44,520 nt of DNA from Candidatus Zhuqueibacterota bacterium (lineage in GTDB: Bacteria > Zhuqueibacterota > Zhuqueibacteria > Thermofontimicrobiales > Sulfurfontimicrobiaceae). A model generated the notes under the pieces. That model was not told the DNA's origin. It did no database searches and was given only the letters and a program-made list of their open reading frames with translations. The translations under genes were made by a program, and so were the position numbers. How positions within the stretch are numbered: the stretch's first letter is position 1; every line of letters begins with the position of its first letter. Location: positions 1-44,520 of the forward strand of contig JAFGMA010000070.1 in assembly GCA_016927835.1 (NCBI GenBank), written 5' to 3'. Positions 8,387 through 18,124 of this stretch are shown here, in pieces.

Positions 8387-10099
8387 TCATCTTTTGAGAA
8401 CGAAATCATTCCCCTCATTTGACCATCGAGAGCGCGTTTTCAATGTGTCAGGATAAAATATGAATTGCTCTGCCGGCTTGAATGGCAGAATTGAACCAAA
8501 GCTGTACGCGCCATTCCCGTCTTCATCTCTGAATCCATAGAGCAAATATAAGCCTGGCAGGATGCTATTGAATGCATAAGCACCAGGCTTATCCAGCACC
8601 TCATAATATTGGAGATTCCCGGTTTTGACCAGCGACGCCCTCAGGTGAATTTTGCCGGAATCAGTCTCGACTTCATCATAGACAGTGCCGCTGATTGAAG
8701 TGAGCGTATCTTTATTCAGGGTTGTAAAGGTAATCGAGAGTGCGCTGTCACCTGATGGATTGTCAAACAGATCAAAGACCGAATCAACAGGTAATTTCAC
8801 AAAATAAGTCATCTTGCTCTGAAGCTGCGCATCTGCCACAAAGCGAAAAGCCGAGGGCGCCAGGCTCGATAATTTTCCGGGAATTTTTCGCTCAAGCGTA
8901 TCGGTAAGGCTGAAATGCTTCTCAAGCGAATTCTGATCCATGGCTTCGGTGAAATAAAGCTCTATCGCAGCGTTCAGCGGAATCGAAAACGAACTATCTT
9001 TTGGGGAAGATGCTATCAGCATGGGTTTGAGGGTATCGGGTGCCGTACTGCCTGTAAATGAGATCGTCTGGTATTCCGGATCAATTTTATTCCCACTGAG
9101 ATCGGTCAATCTTTCGACCCGCACCTCGTAATCCGCCTGCGCAACCTGGGCGTCAGTGATGAAATCCACGCGGGATTTATCCGCCGGATTCTGGTAAACC
9201 AGACGAATTCGGAGCGCTTCCGCCGGAGAATCATTCGTAATGCGCTCAATGAGGTAACTCGACAGGGAATCGATATTCTTCGAAGACATCTGCTCATCGA
9301 ACTGCAGCGTCAAATGATGCTGGTCCTGAGCCATTGCCCGCAGAAGTCCGGGACGGGTGGTATCTTCACGCGACAGTTGAAAATTGCAGTCATCCGCGCG
9401 CATGGTATCCGCGTTCAGCCGCACATCCCGCGTGCAAATGCCGATTAAATCGTATTCCGGATCGTAAAGCCGGTTGCCATTCCTGTCATTTACCGCAAAC
9501 AACCTGTAATTGTCATAGGAAAGGTGCGAGAGCCGATAGGTGCCATCATCACCGCATTGGGTGATATATTCGGCTTTGATTTCCACTGGATTCGGCTGCG
9601 AGTTCTCAGTAAGCGAGTATGCCCATACCAATGCCCCTTTAACCGGCGTTTCACTATAAACCCGTCCCTTGACGAGTGCCTGATCGATGCTGTCGCCTGT
9701 GGAAAAAGCCATTGTATAAGAATTGGTCATGCGGTTATTGCGCATATCTTTGGTGTCGGTGCCGATTGTCAGCACATACGTCTTGTCCGGCTTCAATCCC
9801 CCCGGGAATTTCATGACAACCTTGCTGCCTTTCCATTTGAATCGGATATCCTGCTCCGGTATGGGCGAAATGAATACGGATTCTTCAACTGAGCGCCGAT
9901 CAATGCGTTCGCTGAACTCGATGCTTATTTCGCTGTCCAGCGGTGTGGCAGTTTGCCCCGGCTGAGGTAACGCGTGGATGACCTTCGGCGGTGTACGATC
10001 AACCGGTCCTCCCGGTGGGGGCGCCTGCTTTGCACAAGCTAACAGAAAAATGGCTATTATCGCACCGCTGATTAATAAGTTAGCTTTCATACGTTTCAC
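8387..10099 (-). CDS. Lipoprotein with Big_5 Ig-like domains
   Basis: A 570-residue envelope lipoprotein with a signal peptide ending in the lipobox LLAC, followed by KQAPPPGGPVDRTPP. Residues about 35-135 form a Big_5-type Ig-like domain (PPKVIHALPQPGQTATPLD, SIEFSERID, KPDKTYVLTIGTDTKD, MAFSTGD). A second copy follows at about 355-460 (IASSPKDSSFSIPLNAAIEL, ELYFTEAMD, ITFTTLN). Regulatory or carboxypeptidase-like beta segments lie between and after them (GTYRLSHLSYDNYRLFAVND, GAYAFNSILPGLYLLYGFRD). Single-copy lipoproteins of this build are common in the FCB group; their function is not established. The first codon may be GTG at 10099 (GGAA 4 bases upstream) or ATG at 10090. It converges on the aminopeptidase gene with only 18 bases between stops. 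Confidence 0.85.
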   Translation of the reverse strand: MKRMKANLLISGAIIAIFLLACAKQAPPPGGPVDRTPPKVIHALPQPGQTATPLDSEISIEFSERIDRRSVEESVFISPIPEQDIRFKWKGSKVVMKFPGGLKPDKTYVLTIGTDTKDMRNNRMTNSYTMAFSTGDSIDQALVKGRVYSETPVKGALVWAYSLTENSQPNPVEIKAEYITQCGDDGTYRLSHLSYDNYRLFAVNDRNGNRLYDPEYDLIGICTRDVRLNADTMRADDCNFQLSREDTTRPGLLRAMAQDQHHLTLQFDEQMSSKNIDSLSSYLIERITNDSPAEALRIRLVYQNPADKSRVDFITDAQVAQADYEVRVERLTDLSGNKIDPEYQTISFTGSTAPDTLKPMLIASSPKDSSFSIPLNAAIELYFTEAMDQNSLEKHFSLTDTLERKIPGKLSSLAPSAFRFVADAQLQSKMTYFVKLPVDSVFDLFDNPSGDSALSITFTTLNKDTLTSISGTVYDEVETDSGKIHLRASLVKTGNLQYYEVLDKPGAYAFNSILPGLYLLYGFRDEDGNGAYSFGSILPFKPAEQFIFYPDTLKTRSRWSNEGNDFVLKR

Positions 10100-10296
10100 T
10101 GAATTCCGATTTATAAAATGGCTGTTTTAGAACCTGTCATGCGACTTGTTTCCAGGGACGAATTGATTTTCGTATAGGCTCTCATTACCTCGATTCAAAC
10201 ATAAATCAAAAAAGCAAAGAAATCAAGTAATTTTTTCCTGGCGCAAAATTGAAGTTTTGCTTACTGGCAGGCTTCTTTGCCGCTGCAAAGCTCATA

Positions 10297-11025
10297 TCAC
10301 TTTGTTCCCAACGTCCTGCCCCCGTCCAGGCAGATCACCTGCCCGGTGATATAATGCCCTGAAAATACCAGAAATTTTGCTGCGCCAATGACTTCATCCA
10401 CTGTGCACAGGCGCTTGAGCGGGATGCAACTGACAGGCGTATGCTGCTCCGAAGCTTTTTCATCGAATACGATACTGCTCGGGGCAATGGCATTAACCTT
10501 GATATACGGCGCGCATGCCGTAGCCAGGCATTTGGTCAGCATGATTAATCCCGCTTTTGAAATTGAATACGGAATGTGGTTTTTATAAGGAATGATGCCC
10601 CCGGTGGACGCAATATTGATGATGCAACCCGACTTTTGTTCGATCATGAATTTCGCGGCTGCCTGAGAACAAAAAAATGCTCCTTTCAAATTTATGTCAA
10701 GCGTCTGATCCCATAGCGTCTCGGTAATCTCACCCAGTTCTTCGCGCTGAAAAATCGCGGCATTATTCACCAATACATCCACGCGCCCAAAGCTTTCGCG
10801 GACACGGGCGAACATGCACTCGATATCCTCTGAAACGGCTAAATCCGCTTGCACCACTATCGCTCGTTTCCCGAACCGTTCAATTTGCTGCGCAGTCTCC
10901 AAAGCCGCTTCCTTCGAGCGATAATAATGGACGATGCAGTGGCAGCCGTTTTGGGCTAATTCGAGTGCAATGGCACGCCCCAGCCGTTGCGCTGCCCCGG
11001 TGATGAGGGCTACTTTTTCAGACAT
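10297..11025 (-). CDS. Short-chain dehydrogenase/reductase
   Basis: A 242-residue classical SDR. The N-terminal cofactor motif is TGAAQRLGRAIAL, with Arg in place of the middle Gly of TGxxxGxG, as in pteridine-reductase-like members. NNAAIF follows at about residue 90, the active-site Ser is in NIASTGG, and the Tyr and Lys are in YSISKAG. The C terminus has ITGQVICLDGGRTLG. The reaction is NAD(P)H-dependent reduction or oxidation of a carbonyl or hydroxyl group. The Arg variant suggests similarity to dihydropteridine or folate reductases (FolM/PTR1), but ordinary 3-oxoacyl-ACP reductase-like proteins cannot be ruled out. The ATG at 11025 follows GGGGAAAAGCC. Confidence 0.88.
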   Translation of the reverse strand: MSEKVALITGAAQRLGRAIALELAQNGCHCIVHYYRSKEAALETAQQIERFGKRAIVVQADLAVSEDIECMFARVRESFGRVDVLVNNAAIFQREELGEITETLWDQTLDINLKGAFFCSQAAAKFMIEQKSGCIINIASTGGIIPYKNHIPYSISKAGLIMLTKCLATACAPYIKVNAIAPSSIVFDEKASEQHTPVSCIPLKRLCTVDEVIGAAKFLVFSGHYITGQVICLDGGRTLGTK

Positions 11026-11164
11026 GGCTTTTCCCCGCGGTAGCTTCCTTATTTTGACCTGTAACTAACCACGCAGTTCACTTAATAAACACAATCCTTC
11101 CGGTTGCCCCGCCATGATCTTGCTTTACCCACATATCGGGTTGGATACAGAGGGCATTTTTTCT

Positions 11165-11192
11165 CCCCTTCCCTTGTTTTTAAGGGAAGGGG
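11165..11192. repeat. Perfect 11-base hairpin in the gap 11026-11454
   Basis: CCCCTTCCCTT at 11165-11175 and AAGGGAAGGGG at 11182-11192 are separated by GTTTTT. The hairpin is followed by CCGGGGGATGGGTTAAAA. There is no U-run on either strand directly after the stem, so it is more like a dispersed repeat unit than a rho-independent terminator. It lies in the 429-base gap between the GH38 and SDR genes (both minus strand). Nothing else was recognised in the gap. Confidence 0.6.
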
Positions 11193-11454
11193 CCGGGGGA
11201 TGGGTTAAAAGAGTGCAATTCAAGGGAATTTGCACTATTTTCTGAAAGAAATTTTATGCAAAGACAAGAATCTATTTTTGAATTGCGATTTTTTCTTCCC
11301 CATCGTCGTACCGCACTTCCCTGGTTCCTTCCCTGAGCAACAGCGAAAGGGGTTCAGAAGTTGAGTTTTCCCGATTTTCAGAAAAAGATGCAGGTAATGA
11401 TCAGACTTTGGCAGCGCACACTAAATCCCTGAAGAAAATTATGCGGACCGGACA

Positions 11455-14247
11455 TTACAATTCAACTTCAAGGGTTACGATTTTTTTCGAATCCAGATTA
11501 ATCTCAGCCTGGTTGCCTTTGAAAGGCTGCGACTGCTGCCGTTCTTCATTCAAGTTGGTTTGCCAGCAATTTTGAATATTCCTGAAAAAACGGATGCGGA
11601 CTTTTTTATTTGCGGAAGCAGGATTGTAAAGTCGAAGTATCAGCGATTCCCGGTCTTCAGCCTGCTTCACCGCACTCACGGCGATTTCCTGAGAATCCAG
11701 TTCGAAGAAGCTCATCTCTTTTGGCAAGTGTCCCTTATGCGGTCCGACCTGCGCAATCTGGACCGGGACCGTGAAATGCTCCGCTTGTTTCAGCACCAAA
11801 CCGCTATCCCAGTTACCCTGGTGCGGATAAATCGCATAGCGAAACTCATGTTGTCCGTAGCCCTGCGACAGTGTCATCTGCGGGTGTCGCTCCCAACGCC
11901 AGGAAACGGTTGTCAATGCCACTTCAAAAGCGCGCAACAGCGTAATGCCAATCGTACGTTCAGCCGTGTCGGTTACTTCGAATTCTTTGAGCCCATCGGT
12001 AATAATCGCCAATCCCGCTTTTCCGTCGCTGACATCGATGAAACGGCTCATGGGATGCGTGGGATTCCACGTGCCAGCCCAGTGGCTGTCAGAACCACGA
12101 TCAATCGGTCGCTCAATCACATCAAAGGCAGTGTCAGCCGAGGAGTGTTTCGCCATAAGATTGGTGGGGAACATTACCCGAAGCCGGTGATCGGCGCATG
12201 TGTTGTTGAAGCTTGTTCGCACTTCTAGCATCCGATTTTCCTTGCGCAGGGTGAACCATGATGTGAGGCTTAATTCGCGCAGATTTTCGCTGCGGCTGGC
12301 ATTATCGCCATCTGCATCCAGCCGGCGGATATCGCTGCCTGGACCTTCCACCAGATGCGCCGGTATCGCAAGTTTGGTATCGACGCGAAATTGCGCCATG
12401 AGCGGCGTGCTGTACACCTGCGAAACCTCGGTCTGCGCATTGTGACTGGTGATCAGGCGGTCATTTGCCGGAAAAACATGGCGCCAAGCATGCCCTGCTT
12501 CGCCGCAATCTTCGAAGTAATGCAGTCCGTCGAACTGCCTGCCACTGCTTTTATCCAGGAGATCCAGCGTACCGTCATCACGAAAAATCACTTTCAAATA
12601 TTCATTTTCCATTGTGTTGCGAGCGGTGACCAGGTTACCTTCCAGCCTGATAGTTTTCTCCTGAGGCTGCAAATAGTACGTGCGGTATCCCATGCCCGGC
12701 AGATTTTCGGCGAAAAATTGAATTTTCACTCGCAGGGAATCCATCATCATTGTGGCATCACCGAAATGCCGCACAACCGGTGACGCCTCATTGCGCGAAA
12801 CTTCCCAATAATCCACTTCTTTTCCGCTCGCTGCTTCGATTAATTTGAAATGGGTGAAATCGCAAGTTTGCGGGATGTCGATAACCGCCTTCAATGTCTC
12901 TGAACGCGCTACTGGCAGCGGATTGAATACCGTAAACAGCACCGTTTCAGGCGCGTATTCGGAATTATCGATTTGCGACTGAATTTCCTGAAGTTGGTTG
13001 CGAAGGACGCCTCTGGAAATGCCCTGCACCTGCTCCAACCGATTCAGCACGTCGCGCTCGATTTGGTCGATACCGGTTCCGGCGATACTGTCATGCGGAT
13101 GACACTTGAGCAGCGTTTTCCAGGCGAGTGTCAAGGCGCCTTTGGGATAGGGTGTGCCAAGCAGCCAGGCAGCCGCAGCGAACGGTTCTGCCAGTCGTTG
13201 AAGCAGCACTTCGGTGAGCGTATTCTGGTGTTTCATCCGCGTACGCGTCGAAGTGACATCTCCGTATAAATGCTTTCGCAAACCAATGAAGCGCGGCGTC
13301 CGGCGTTCACCTTTCAGCACAACCAGATTTTTGGCAGCCGCCTTGGCTTTCTCCATCCATTCCGGCAGGCTGCTATGCAGAATCCTGTCATTTTTCATGA
13401 GCTTCGACGCCTCGCCGATAATGTCGAGTTCGCGTGCATCGGGAAGCGTGCTGTCCATCCCCTGCATACAAGCAAGGTAAGTCGTGGAGCAATGCGTTTC
13501 TTCGATCTCGATGAATTTTTTGACCAGTTCCTGTATTTTGGTTTTATCGAAATATTTAACCGGGTCAACCAGGAAAAAGTGCTCGTGAAACGCATCTTCG
13601 CTGCAAAAATGAAACGGCAAGCCGCCTTCTTTCCAGTCAAATTGGCGTTCGTGAATGGCTTTGTTATAAACGAGCGGTCGGAAAACATGGTAGAAAAAAT
13701 TGTACCTGGCGAACGATCCCATGCGCGAGGCGAACAGGCGCGATCCGTCCGGACCTTCGAAAATAAATTCTGCATCCGATTCATCCGGTGAAATACCGTG
13801 ATAAAACAGGATCGTATCAATGCCAAAACCATTGTAAACTTGCGGCATTTGTGAGATTTGCCCATAAGAAAATGGGCTGTAGCCAATTTTCATCACATGC
13901 CCATACTTCCCCGCCACGCGGTGACCAATGACCAGGTTTCGTACCAACGATTCGGCGCTGACCAGAAATTCCTCCGGCAGCGTGTACCACGGTCCAACCA
14001 TCAAGCGCTTCGACCGGACATAAGATTCAATTTCCTGCTGACGTTCAGGATGTATTTCGAGGTAATCTTCTATCGGAACGACCTGTGAGTCAAGAAGATA
14101 CGAATGATAATCCGGGCGCGACTTCAAAATTTCCAGCAATGTATCCATGAATTGCACCAAAAAAAGCCGGGTTTCCTGGAAAGAGTAAAGCCATTCCCGA
14201 TCCCAATGCGTATTGGAAATGACGTGAAGTTCAAATTGCTTTGGCAT
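11455..14247 (-). CDS. GH38 alpha-mannosidase homologue with substituted nucleophile
   Basis: A 930-residue protein of the GH38 family, whose members hydrolyse alpha-mannosides with retention using a zinc ion. N-terminal motif NTHWDREW (His14, Asp16) gives two zinc ligands, GPWYTLPEE is present, and CHPHDSIAGTG near residue 383 supplies the distal His ligand. The catalytic nucleophile and fourth zinc ligand is normally the Asp in GYxPDxFGQ. Here the segment reads GYSPFSYGQISQMPQVYNGF, with Phe126 at that position (codon TTT at 13872-13870). The rest of the protein, including the C-terminal beta domains, is intact. No signal peptide, so cytosolic. The start is ATG 14247 with AAAGGA upstream; the frame is also open to a TTG at 14253. 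It may be inactive or use a different chemistry; the family assignment itself is secure. Confidence 0.9.
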   Translation of the reverse strand: MPKQFELHVISNTHWDREWLYSFQETRLFLVQFMDTLLEILKSRPDYHSYLLDSQVVPIEDYLEIHPERQQEIESYVRSKRLMVGPWYTLPEEFLVSAESLVRNLVIGHRVAGKYGHVMKIGYSPFSYGQISQMPQVYNGFGIDTILFYHGISPDESDAEFIFEGPDGSRLFASRMGSFARYNFFYHVFRPLVYNKAIHERQFDWKEGGLPFHFCSEDAFHEHFFLVDPVKYFDKTKIQELVKKFIEIEETHCSTTYLACMQGMDSTLPDARELDIIGEASKLMKNDRILHSSLPEWMEKAKAAAKNLVVLKGERRTPRFIGLRKHLYGDVTSTRTRMKHQNTLTEVLLQRLAEPFAAAAWLLGTPYPKGALTLAWKTLLKCHPHDSIAGTGIDQIERDVLNRLEQVQGISRGVLRNQLQEIQSQIDNSEYAPETVLFTVFNPLPVARSETLKAVIDIPQTCDFTHFKLIEAASGKEVDYWEVSRNEASPVVRHFGDATMMMDSLRVKIQFFAENLPGMGYRTYYLQPQEKTIRLEGNLVTARNTMENEYLKVIFRDDGTLDLLDKSSGRQFDGLHYFEDCGEAGHAWRHVFPANDRLITSHNAQTEVSQVYSTPLMAQFRVDTKLAIPAHLVEGPGSDIRRLDADGDNASRSENLRELSLTSWFTLRKENRMLEVRTSFNNTCADHRLRVMFPTNLMAKHSSADTAFDVIERPIDRGSDSHWAGTWNPTHPMSRFIDVSDGKAGLAIITDGLKEFEVTDTAERTIGITLLRAFEVALTTVSWRWERHPQMTLSQGYGQHEFRYAIYPHQGNWDSGLVLKQAEHFTVPVQIAQVGPHKGHLPKEMSFFELDSQEIAVSAVKQAEDRESLILRLYNPASANKKVRIRFFRNIQNCWQTNLNEERQQSQPFKGNQAEINLDSKKIVTLEVEL

Positions 14248-14587
14248 TAACAAATCCTTTCGATTTTTGCACGGGCGTTGAAACTGAGGGGATTCTTTTT
14301 CAGTTTATTTTTGTGGAAGCACGTGATGATCATAAGAAATTTTTTGCCAAATGTCAAGCGCTGTTTTCATTTAAGAATAATCGGTAAGATACGGGAGTCT
14401 TCGTAGGTCAATTCATCCCGGATTACCACCCCGGAGTCAGGAAACAGGCATGGGAGGGATTACAATGAATAAAAGACCGGCACCTCCCCTTTGATTCGCG
14501 GCAAGCAAAAATTGCCTCAACATAAATAATTTCAAAGCTTATCTGATTAAATATTTGTTAAATTATATTAACTTAGCGTTTAAAGTG

Positions 14588-14616
14588 TTGACAAAGACAG
14601 CATTTCTTCATAAATT
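14588..14616 (+). promoter_or_regulatory. Candidate sigma-70-like promoter
   Basis: TTGACA at 14588-14593, a 17-base spacer, and TAAATT at 14611-14616 lie about 60 bases before the ATG of the secreted repeat protein. The surrounding region (14530-14660) is AT-rich. The -35 box is perfect and the -10 box matches four of six. The rest of the gap 14248-14677 showed nothing further. Promoter rules in this lineage are unknown, so this is a consensus match only. Confidence 0.45.
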
Positions 14617-14677
14617 AAATCTTGTATGAAATACCTTAATTTCTCATTCACTAATTAATCGATCAAAGGAGTGTGCT

Positions 14678-16570
14678 ATGAAACGATTCGGACTACTGGT
14701 TTTAATGCTTGCTTTCATCCTGCCGCTGAGTCTTTATGCAATTACGTATGTCAAAATAAATGGTGTAGCTGAATACACGGTTACCAGCCTCCCGGCAAAT
14801 CTTACTGTAACGTGCGATCTGGCTCAGGCTGGAAACAGGGTATCATGGGAAGCGTACATCGATTTCAATGGGAATAAAATCATTGATGGCAATGATGAAC
14901 GGGTAGATTTTATGTACCTGACAGATGGCATCGGCTGGATTCGCGATCCCGAAAATCCCGATAACGATATCCCCGGAGACGAAACCGGCGTTGACGGCAA
15001 AATTCAAAATACCGAAACGCTTAATCTGGAAGATATGAATTTTGCCAAAATTCAATTCATCTTGAGAATGGTGGATCAGGACGGGTCCTCTGCACAAGCG
15101 CTGGCAATTATGGATATAGCGCCGCATGCACCCTACATCAGCGGAAAAATTACGGATAATCAAACCGGCGCCGCAATTGCAGGAGCAATAATTTTAGGCA
15201 ACAAAGCGATGAATGAAGGAGATAACGCTTTCGCTGTCTCTGATATTGACGGCACTTATATCATGCAACTACCTTCAGCAGGTACCTGGGGACTCGTTGC
15301 CGGTACGTTTTTTTTGAATAATGATTATCAGCCTTCAGATACGACGTGGATTACAATCGGGTCAGAAGAAACCAAAACGCAGGATTTTGCCCTCGATCCT
15401 TATGATGCGTTTGTGGAAGGAAGCGTCAAAAAACTCGATGGAACACCTGTAGCGGGGATCTCGGTCACCGCATATAGTGAAGACACTGATTTCTTCGGCA
15501 TCGCATTCACCGATCAAAATGGCAATTATCGTCTTGGCGTTTTTCCCGGAACCGTCATGGTCGGCTGCAGTCAGTTATTCAATATGGTTGCCGGGTCGGA
15601 AAATTGGCCCGAAGGCTATTACGCCGATCCCGTGATTGATACGCTGCAGGTTGTCCAGGGGCAAACGGCTCGCTCGGATTTCACTTTCCTGAAATATCGC
15701 TGCTTTGTAACCGGCAACTGCACGGTGAATGGGCAGGGAATCGGAGGCGTCGAGATTACGGCGGTGAGCATCAATACGCAAACATTTGAAATGACCATCT
15801 ATCAAACAACGACAAAAAGCGATGGGTCCTACAAGCTGGGGGTGCATCCCGGCACGCTGATGAGCTTGATCGCAACCAAAGAAGGGTATTCCGTCGATCC
15901 GATGATCGGGTATCAGGGCATTGTCATTTTAACCGGACAGACGCTCGCGGGATATGATTTTCAACTGACTCCGCAAACTGGTTCCATTTCTATCGGCGGT
16001 AATGTGACCTACGATGGTGGCGCTGCTGCGCCAGACATTTACGTTGTCGCGTATGCTGAGGACTTCGGCGGACCCGAAGGCTTTTTAATTGAATACACGG
16101 ATGCGAATGGTGCCTATCAATTTGAGAATATGCTGCCCGAATACTGGCGTGTGGGTGTGTACAAAGCCGGTTACAGCTCCACGCCGGCTATTATTACACA
16201 ATACCTCATGCCCGGCTCCAATCTCAACGATCAGAATTTTGTGCTTTCGGAGGGAAGCGGTGTCAATCCCTTTGAAAATTCAACTATTCCCCGAGCATTC
16301 TCGGTGTTTCAGAATTTCCCAAATCCCTTCAATCCCACAACATCCATCAATTACACACTGCCCGAAAAAACTCAGGTTCAAGTGACCGTTTATAATGTTG
16401 CGGGACAATTCGTCGCCAATGTGATAAACGCGGTACAGGAGGCGGGCATTCAGACCGTTCAGTGGGATGGCAAGAATCAGGCAGGTGTCAATATGCCGAG
16501 TGGTACATATTTTTACCGGATTACTGCCGGCAAGCAAAATGCAATCAGGAAGATGCTTTTGGTCAGATAG
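14678..16570 (+). CDS. Secreted repeat protein with Por/T9SS-type sorting tail
   Basis: A 630-residue exported protein with signal peptide MKRFGLLVLMLAFILPLSLYA. Residues about 25-145 form a beta domain with an Asp-rich loop (YIDFNGNKIIDGNDE). Four carboxypeptidase-regulatory-like beta sandwiches follow (starting near SGKITDNQTGAAIAG, EGSVKKLDGTPVAG, TGNCTVNGQGIGG and GGNVTYDGGAAAP), each with a GxYxL-type strand (DGTYIMQL, NGNYRLGV, DGSYKLGV, NGAYQFEN). The last about 85 residues are a FlgD/Por-secretion-type tail: FQNFPNPFNPTTSINY, VYNVAGQFV, WDGKNQAGVNMPSGTYFYR and KMLLVR. Such tails direct outer-membrane passage and surface attachment by type IX secretion. It is likely a surface or extracellular structural or binding protein. 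AAAGGAG at 14665-14671 precedes the ATG, and a strong terminator follows at 16613. Confidence 0.9.
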   Translation: MKRFGLLVLMLAFILPLSLYAITYVKINGVAEYTVTSLPANLTVTCDLAQAGNRVSWEAYIDFNGNKIIDGNDERVDFMYLTDGIGWIRDPENPDNDIPGDETGVDGKIQNTETLNLEDMNFAKIQFILRMVDQDGSSAQALAIMDIAPHAPYISGKITDNQTGAAIAGAIILGNKAMNEGDNAFAVSDIDGTYIMQLPSAGTWGLVAGTFFLNNDYQPSDTTWITIGSEETKTQDFALDPYDAFVEGSVKKLDGTPVAGISVTAYSEDTDFFGIAFTDQNGNYRLGVFPGTVMVGCSQLFNMVAGSENWPEGYYADPVIDTLQVVQGQTARSDFTFLKYRCFVTGNCTVNGQGIGGVEITAVSINTQTFEMTIYQTTTKSDGSYKLGVHPGTLMSLIATKEGYSVDPMIGYQGIVILTGQTLAGYDFQLTPQTGSISIGGNVTYDGGAAAPDIYVVAYAEDFGGPEGFLIEYTDANGAYQFENMLPEYWRVGVYKAGYSSTPAIITQYLMPGSNLNDQNFVLSEGSGVNPFENSTIPRAFSVFQNFPNPFNPTTSINYTLPEKTQVQVTVYNVAGQFVANVINAVQEAGIQTVQWDGKNQAGVNMPSGTYFYRITAGKQNAIRKMLLVR

Positions 16571-16612
16571 CGAATGTCAATCCGTTTTTTGATAGTTAAT
16601 TTTGCTGACAAC

Positions 16613-16646
16613 AAAAAAGCTCACCTTAAGCAAGGTGAGCTTTTTT
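16613..16646 (+). terminator. Rho-independent terminator
   Basis: GCTCACCTT at 16619-16627 pairs with AAGGTGAGC at 16632-16640 around a four-base loop. Six A precede and six T follow the stem, so it can act on both strands. It ends the transcript of the secreted repeat protein, 43 bases after its stop codon. Confidence 0.93.
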
Positions 16647-16785
16647 GTGGGAGCGCTTTCCTGATCCTAAAGGATCGATTCAGCTTTGCAGCGGATATCG
16701 ATTATATTCAAAGCGTTCACATATCCGTAATAAGAGCGGTGTCTTTGATTCCTGCAGTTAAATCAAACAGAAATATAAAAATAAC

Positions 16786-17133
16786 ATGAAAAAGAAACAC
16801 ACCACCCGAGGGCTGTATCAACAAATATACGAAATTGTGCGACAGATTCCTCCTGGCAAAGTGGCGACTTACAAGCAGATTGCGGCGCTGCTCGATCGCT
16901 GTACGCCTCGCATGGTAGGCTATGCCATGGCAGCAGTACCCGTTGGCAGCGATGTGCCCTGGCAGCGCGTCATCAATAGCCAGGGCAAAATCAGTCCGCG
17001 CAAAGGGGGCGACGGCGCAGAGGTACAACGCGCCCTGCTCGAAGCCGAAGGCGTCACGTTCGATGCACAGGGACGGGTGGATTTCAACAAGGTAGCTTGG
17101 AGCGGTCAGATCGAAGATGACGCTGCGTTTTAG
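16786..17133 (+). CDS. Alkyltransferase-like (ATL) DNA repair protein
   Basis: A 115-residue homologue of the C-terminal domain of O6-alkylguanine-DNA methyltransferase. The helix-turn-helix and Arg-finger region reads PPGKVATYKQIAALL and RMVGYAMAAVP. The active-site PCHR of true transferases is PWQR here (DVPWQRVINSQGKIS, about residues 66-80), so there is no acceptor Cys. Known ATL proteins bind O6-alkylguanine, flip it out and hand the lesion to nucleotide excision repair. Length and domain match the ATL group. No good ribosome binding site precedes the ATG, and it stands alone, converging on the DUF6599-like gene. Confidence 0.9.
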   Translation: MKKKHTTRGLYQQIYEIVRQIPPGKVATYKQIAALLDRCTPRMVGYAMAAVPVGSDVPWQRVINSQGKISPRKGGDGAEVQRALLEAEGVTFDAQGRVDFNKVAWSGQIEDDAAF

Positions 17134-17184
17134 CTTTTACCGCAGTTAAACCGACTGGGAACGAGCGCTACCCAACAATACCCC

Positions 17185-18114
17185 TCACTTCCCGCACGAT
17201 ACCCCGCTCAGGATCGACTCGATCAATCCCATGCCATCTTTCGCGTCCGGCAAATCCATCGCACCGGCAACATAACGTCCGCAATGCGTCACAATTCCTT
17301 GCTGATGATACGGGATTTCCGCCGTAACCGATGGCTGACTGAGTTCCGGCAGTGCCAGCGGTGTTTTGCCCGATTGCTTCAGATAATCCAGGTATTTTTG
17401 ATAAGCCGCCGCTGCATCCGCTTCTGATTCGCAAATCGCGATGAAGGCTTTGATTTCATGCTTGTTTACCATGAAGCCGGCTTCCAGTCCGCGAGACAAA
17501 AATTTATGCCCGAGCAAACCGCTCCGGATGTATTTGAGCGACTTCGGCAGCATATCCTTTTGCGGCAGCAGGCGCAACTCCTTCAATTCAACGTTGTCAT
17601 CACCGATGCCGGCAGCCACTGCCTTCGCAAATTTGCGCAGCGCCTGCTGGATTTCCGGTGAAGCATCACTGGCATTCAAGTCCACCACATACTGATTTTT
17701 ATAAAACCGTATATGATAATCGGAGACGATGGCTTCAGCGCCGATGGCTTCGAATTGATTGGACGGACTGCGAGAAACCGAATACACCCCGAACGCGTCC
17801 AATGGCGTTCCCATGTCATAAATATCGATTACAATCGACATTTCCGCCGGATCAATGAATCCGACAGTCGCCAACTGTTTGAAATCATAAGCCAGATACA
17901 GGTCCGCGCTGCCGTTGATGTATTCGAATAGATTGTCCGGCTCATACATCTGCGGCGATTCTTCCCATTGCCAATTTTCCAGAAAATTCGTCGGCGGCAG
18001 CAATGACACCAACCTGTCGTCGGTGGTTGCCCAAAGGCAAGGCTTCAAGCCGACTATGAGAATAAAAAGCACCATACAAAACCATCTGCATTGTGCGTTA
18101 AAATGATTCAGCAT
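17185..18114 (-). CDS. Exported protein of DUF6599 type
   Basis: A 309-residue protein beginning MLNHFNAQ with an N-terminal hydrophobic export segment (WFCMVLFILIVGLKPCLWA). The marker segment LFEYINGSADLYLAYDF at about residues 60-76 is typical of the DUF6599 family, as is IVIDIYDMGTPLDAFGVYS. The function of this family is not known to me. Start: the frame opens at a TTG at 18132, but the ATG at 18114 has GAGG 5 bases upstream and begins 10 bases after the stop of the aldo/keto reductase gene, so the two are translated from one message. This coupling suggests a shared periplasmic or envelope task. Confidence 0.82.
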   Translation of the reverse strand: MLNHFNAQCRWFCMVLFILIVGLKPCLWATTDDRLVSLLPPTNFLENWQWEESPQMYEPDNLFEYINGSADLYLAYDFKQLATVGFIDPAEMSIVIDIYDMGTPLDAFGVYSVSRSPSNQFEAIGAEAIVSDYHIRFYKNQYVVDLNASDASPEIQQALRKFAKAVAAGIGDDNVELKELRLLPQKDMLPKSLKYIRSGLLGHKFLSRGLEAGFMVNKHEIKAFIAICESEADAAAAYQKYLDYLKQSGKTPLALPELSQPSVTAEIPYHQQGIVTHCGRYVAGAMDLPDAKDGMGLIESILSGVSCGK

Positions 18115-18124
18115 TTTTACCTCG

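Noticed and set aside
11165-11192. Rho-independent terminator
   Set aside because: Strong stem but no T run on either side in the right place; treated as a dispersed repeat.
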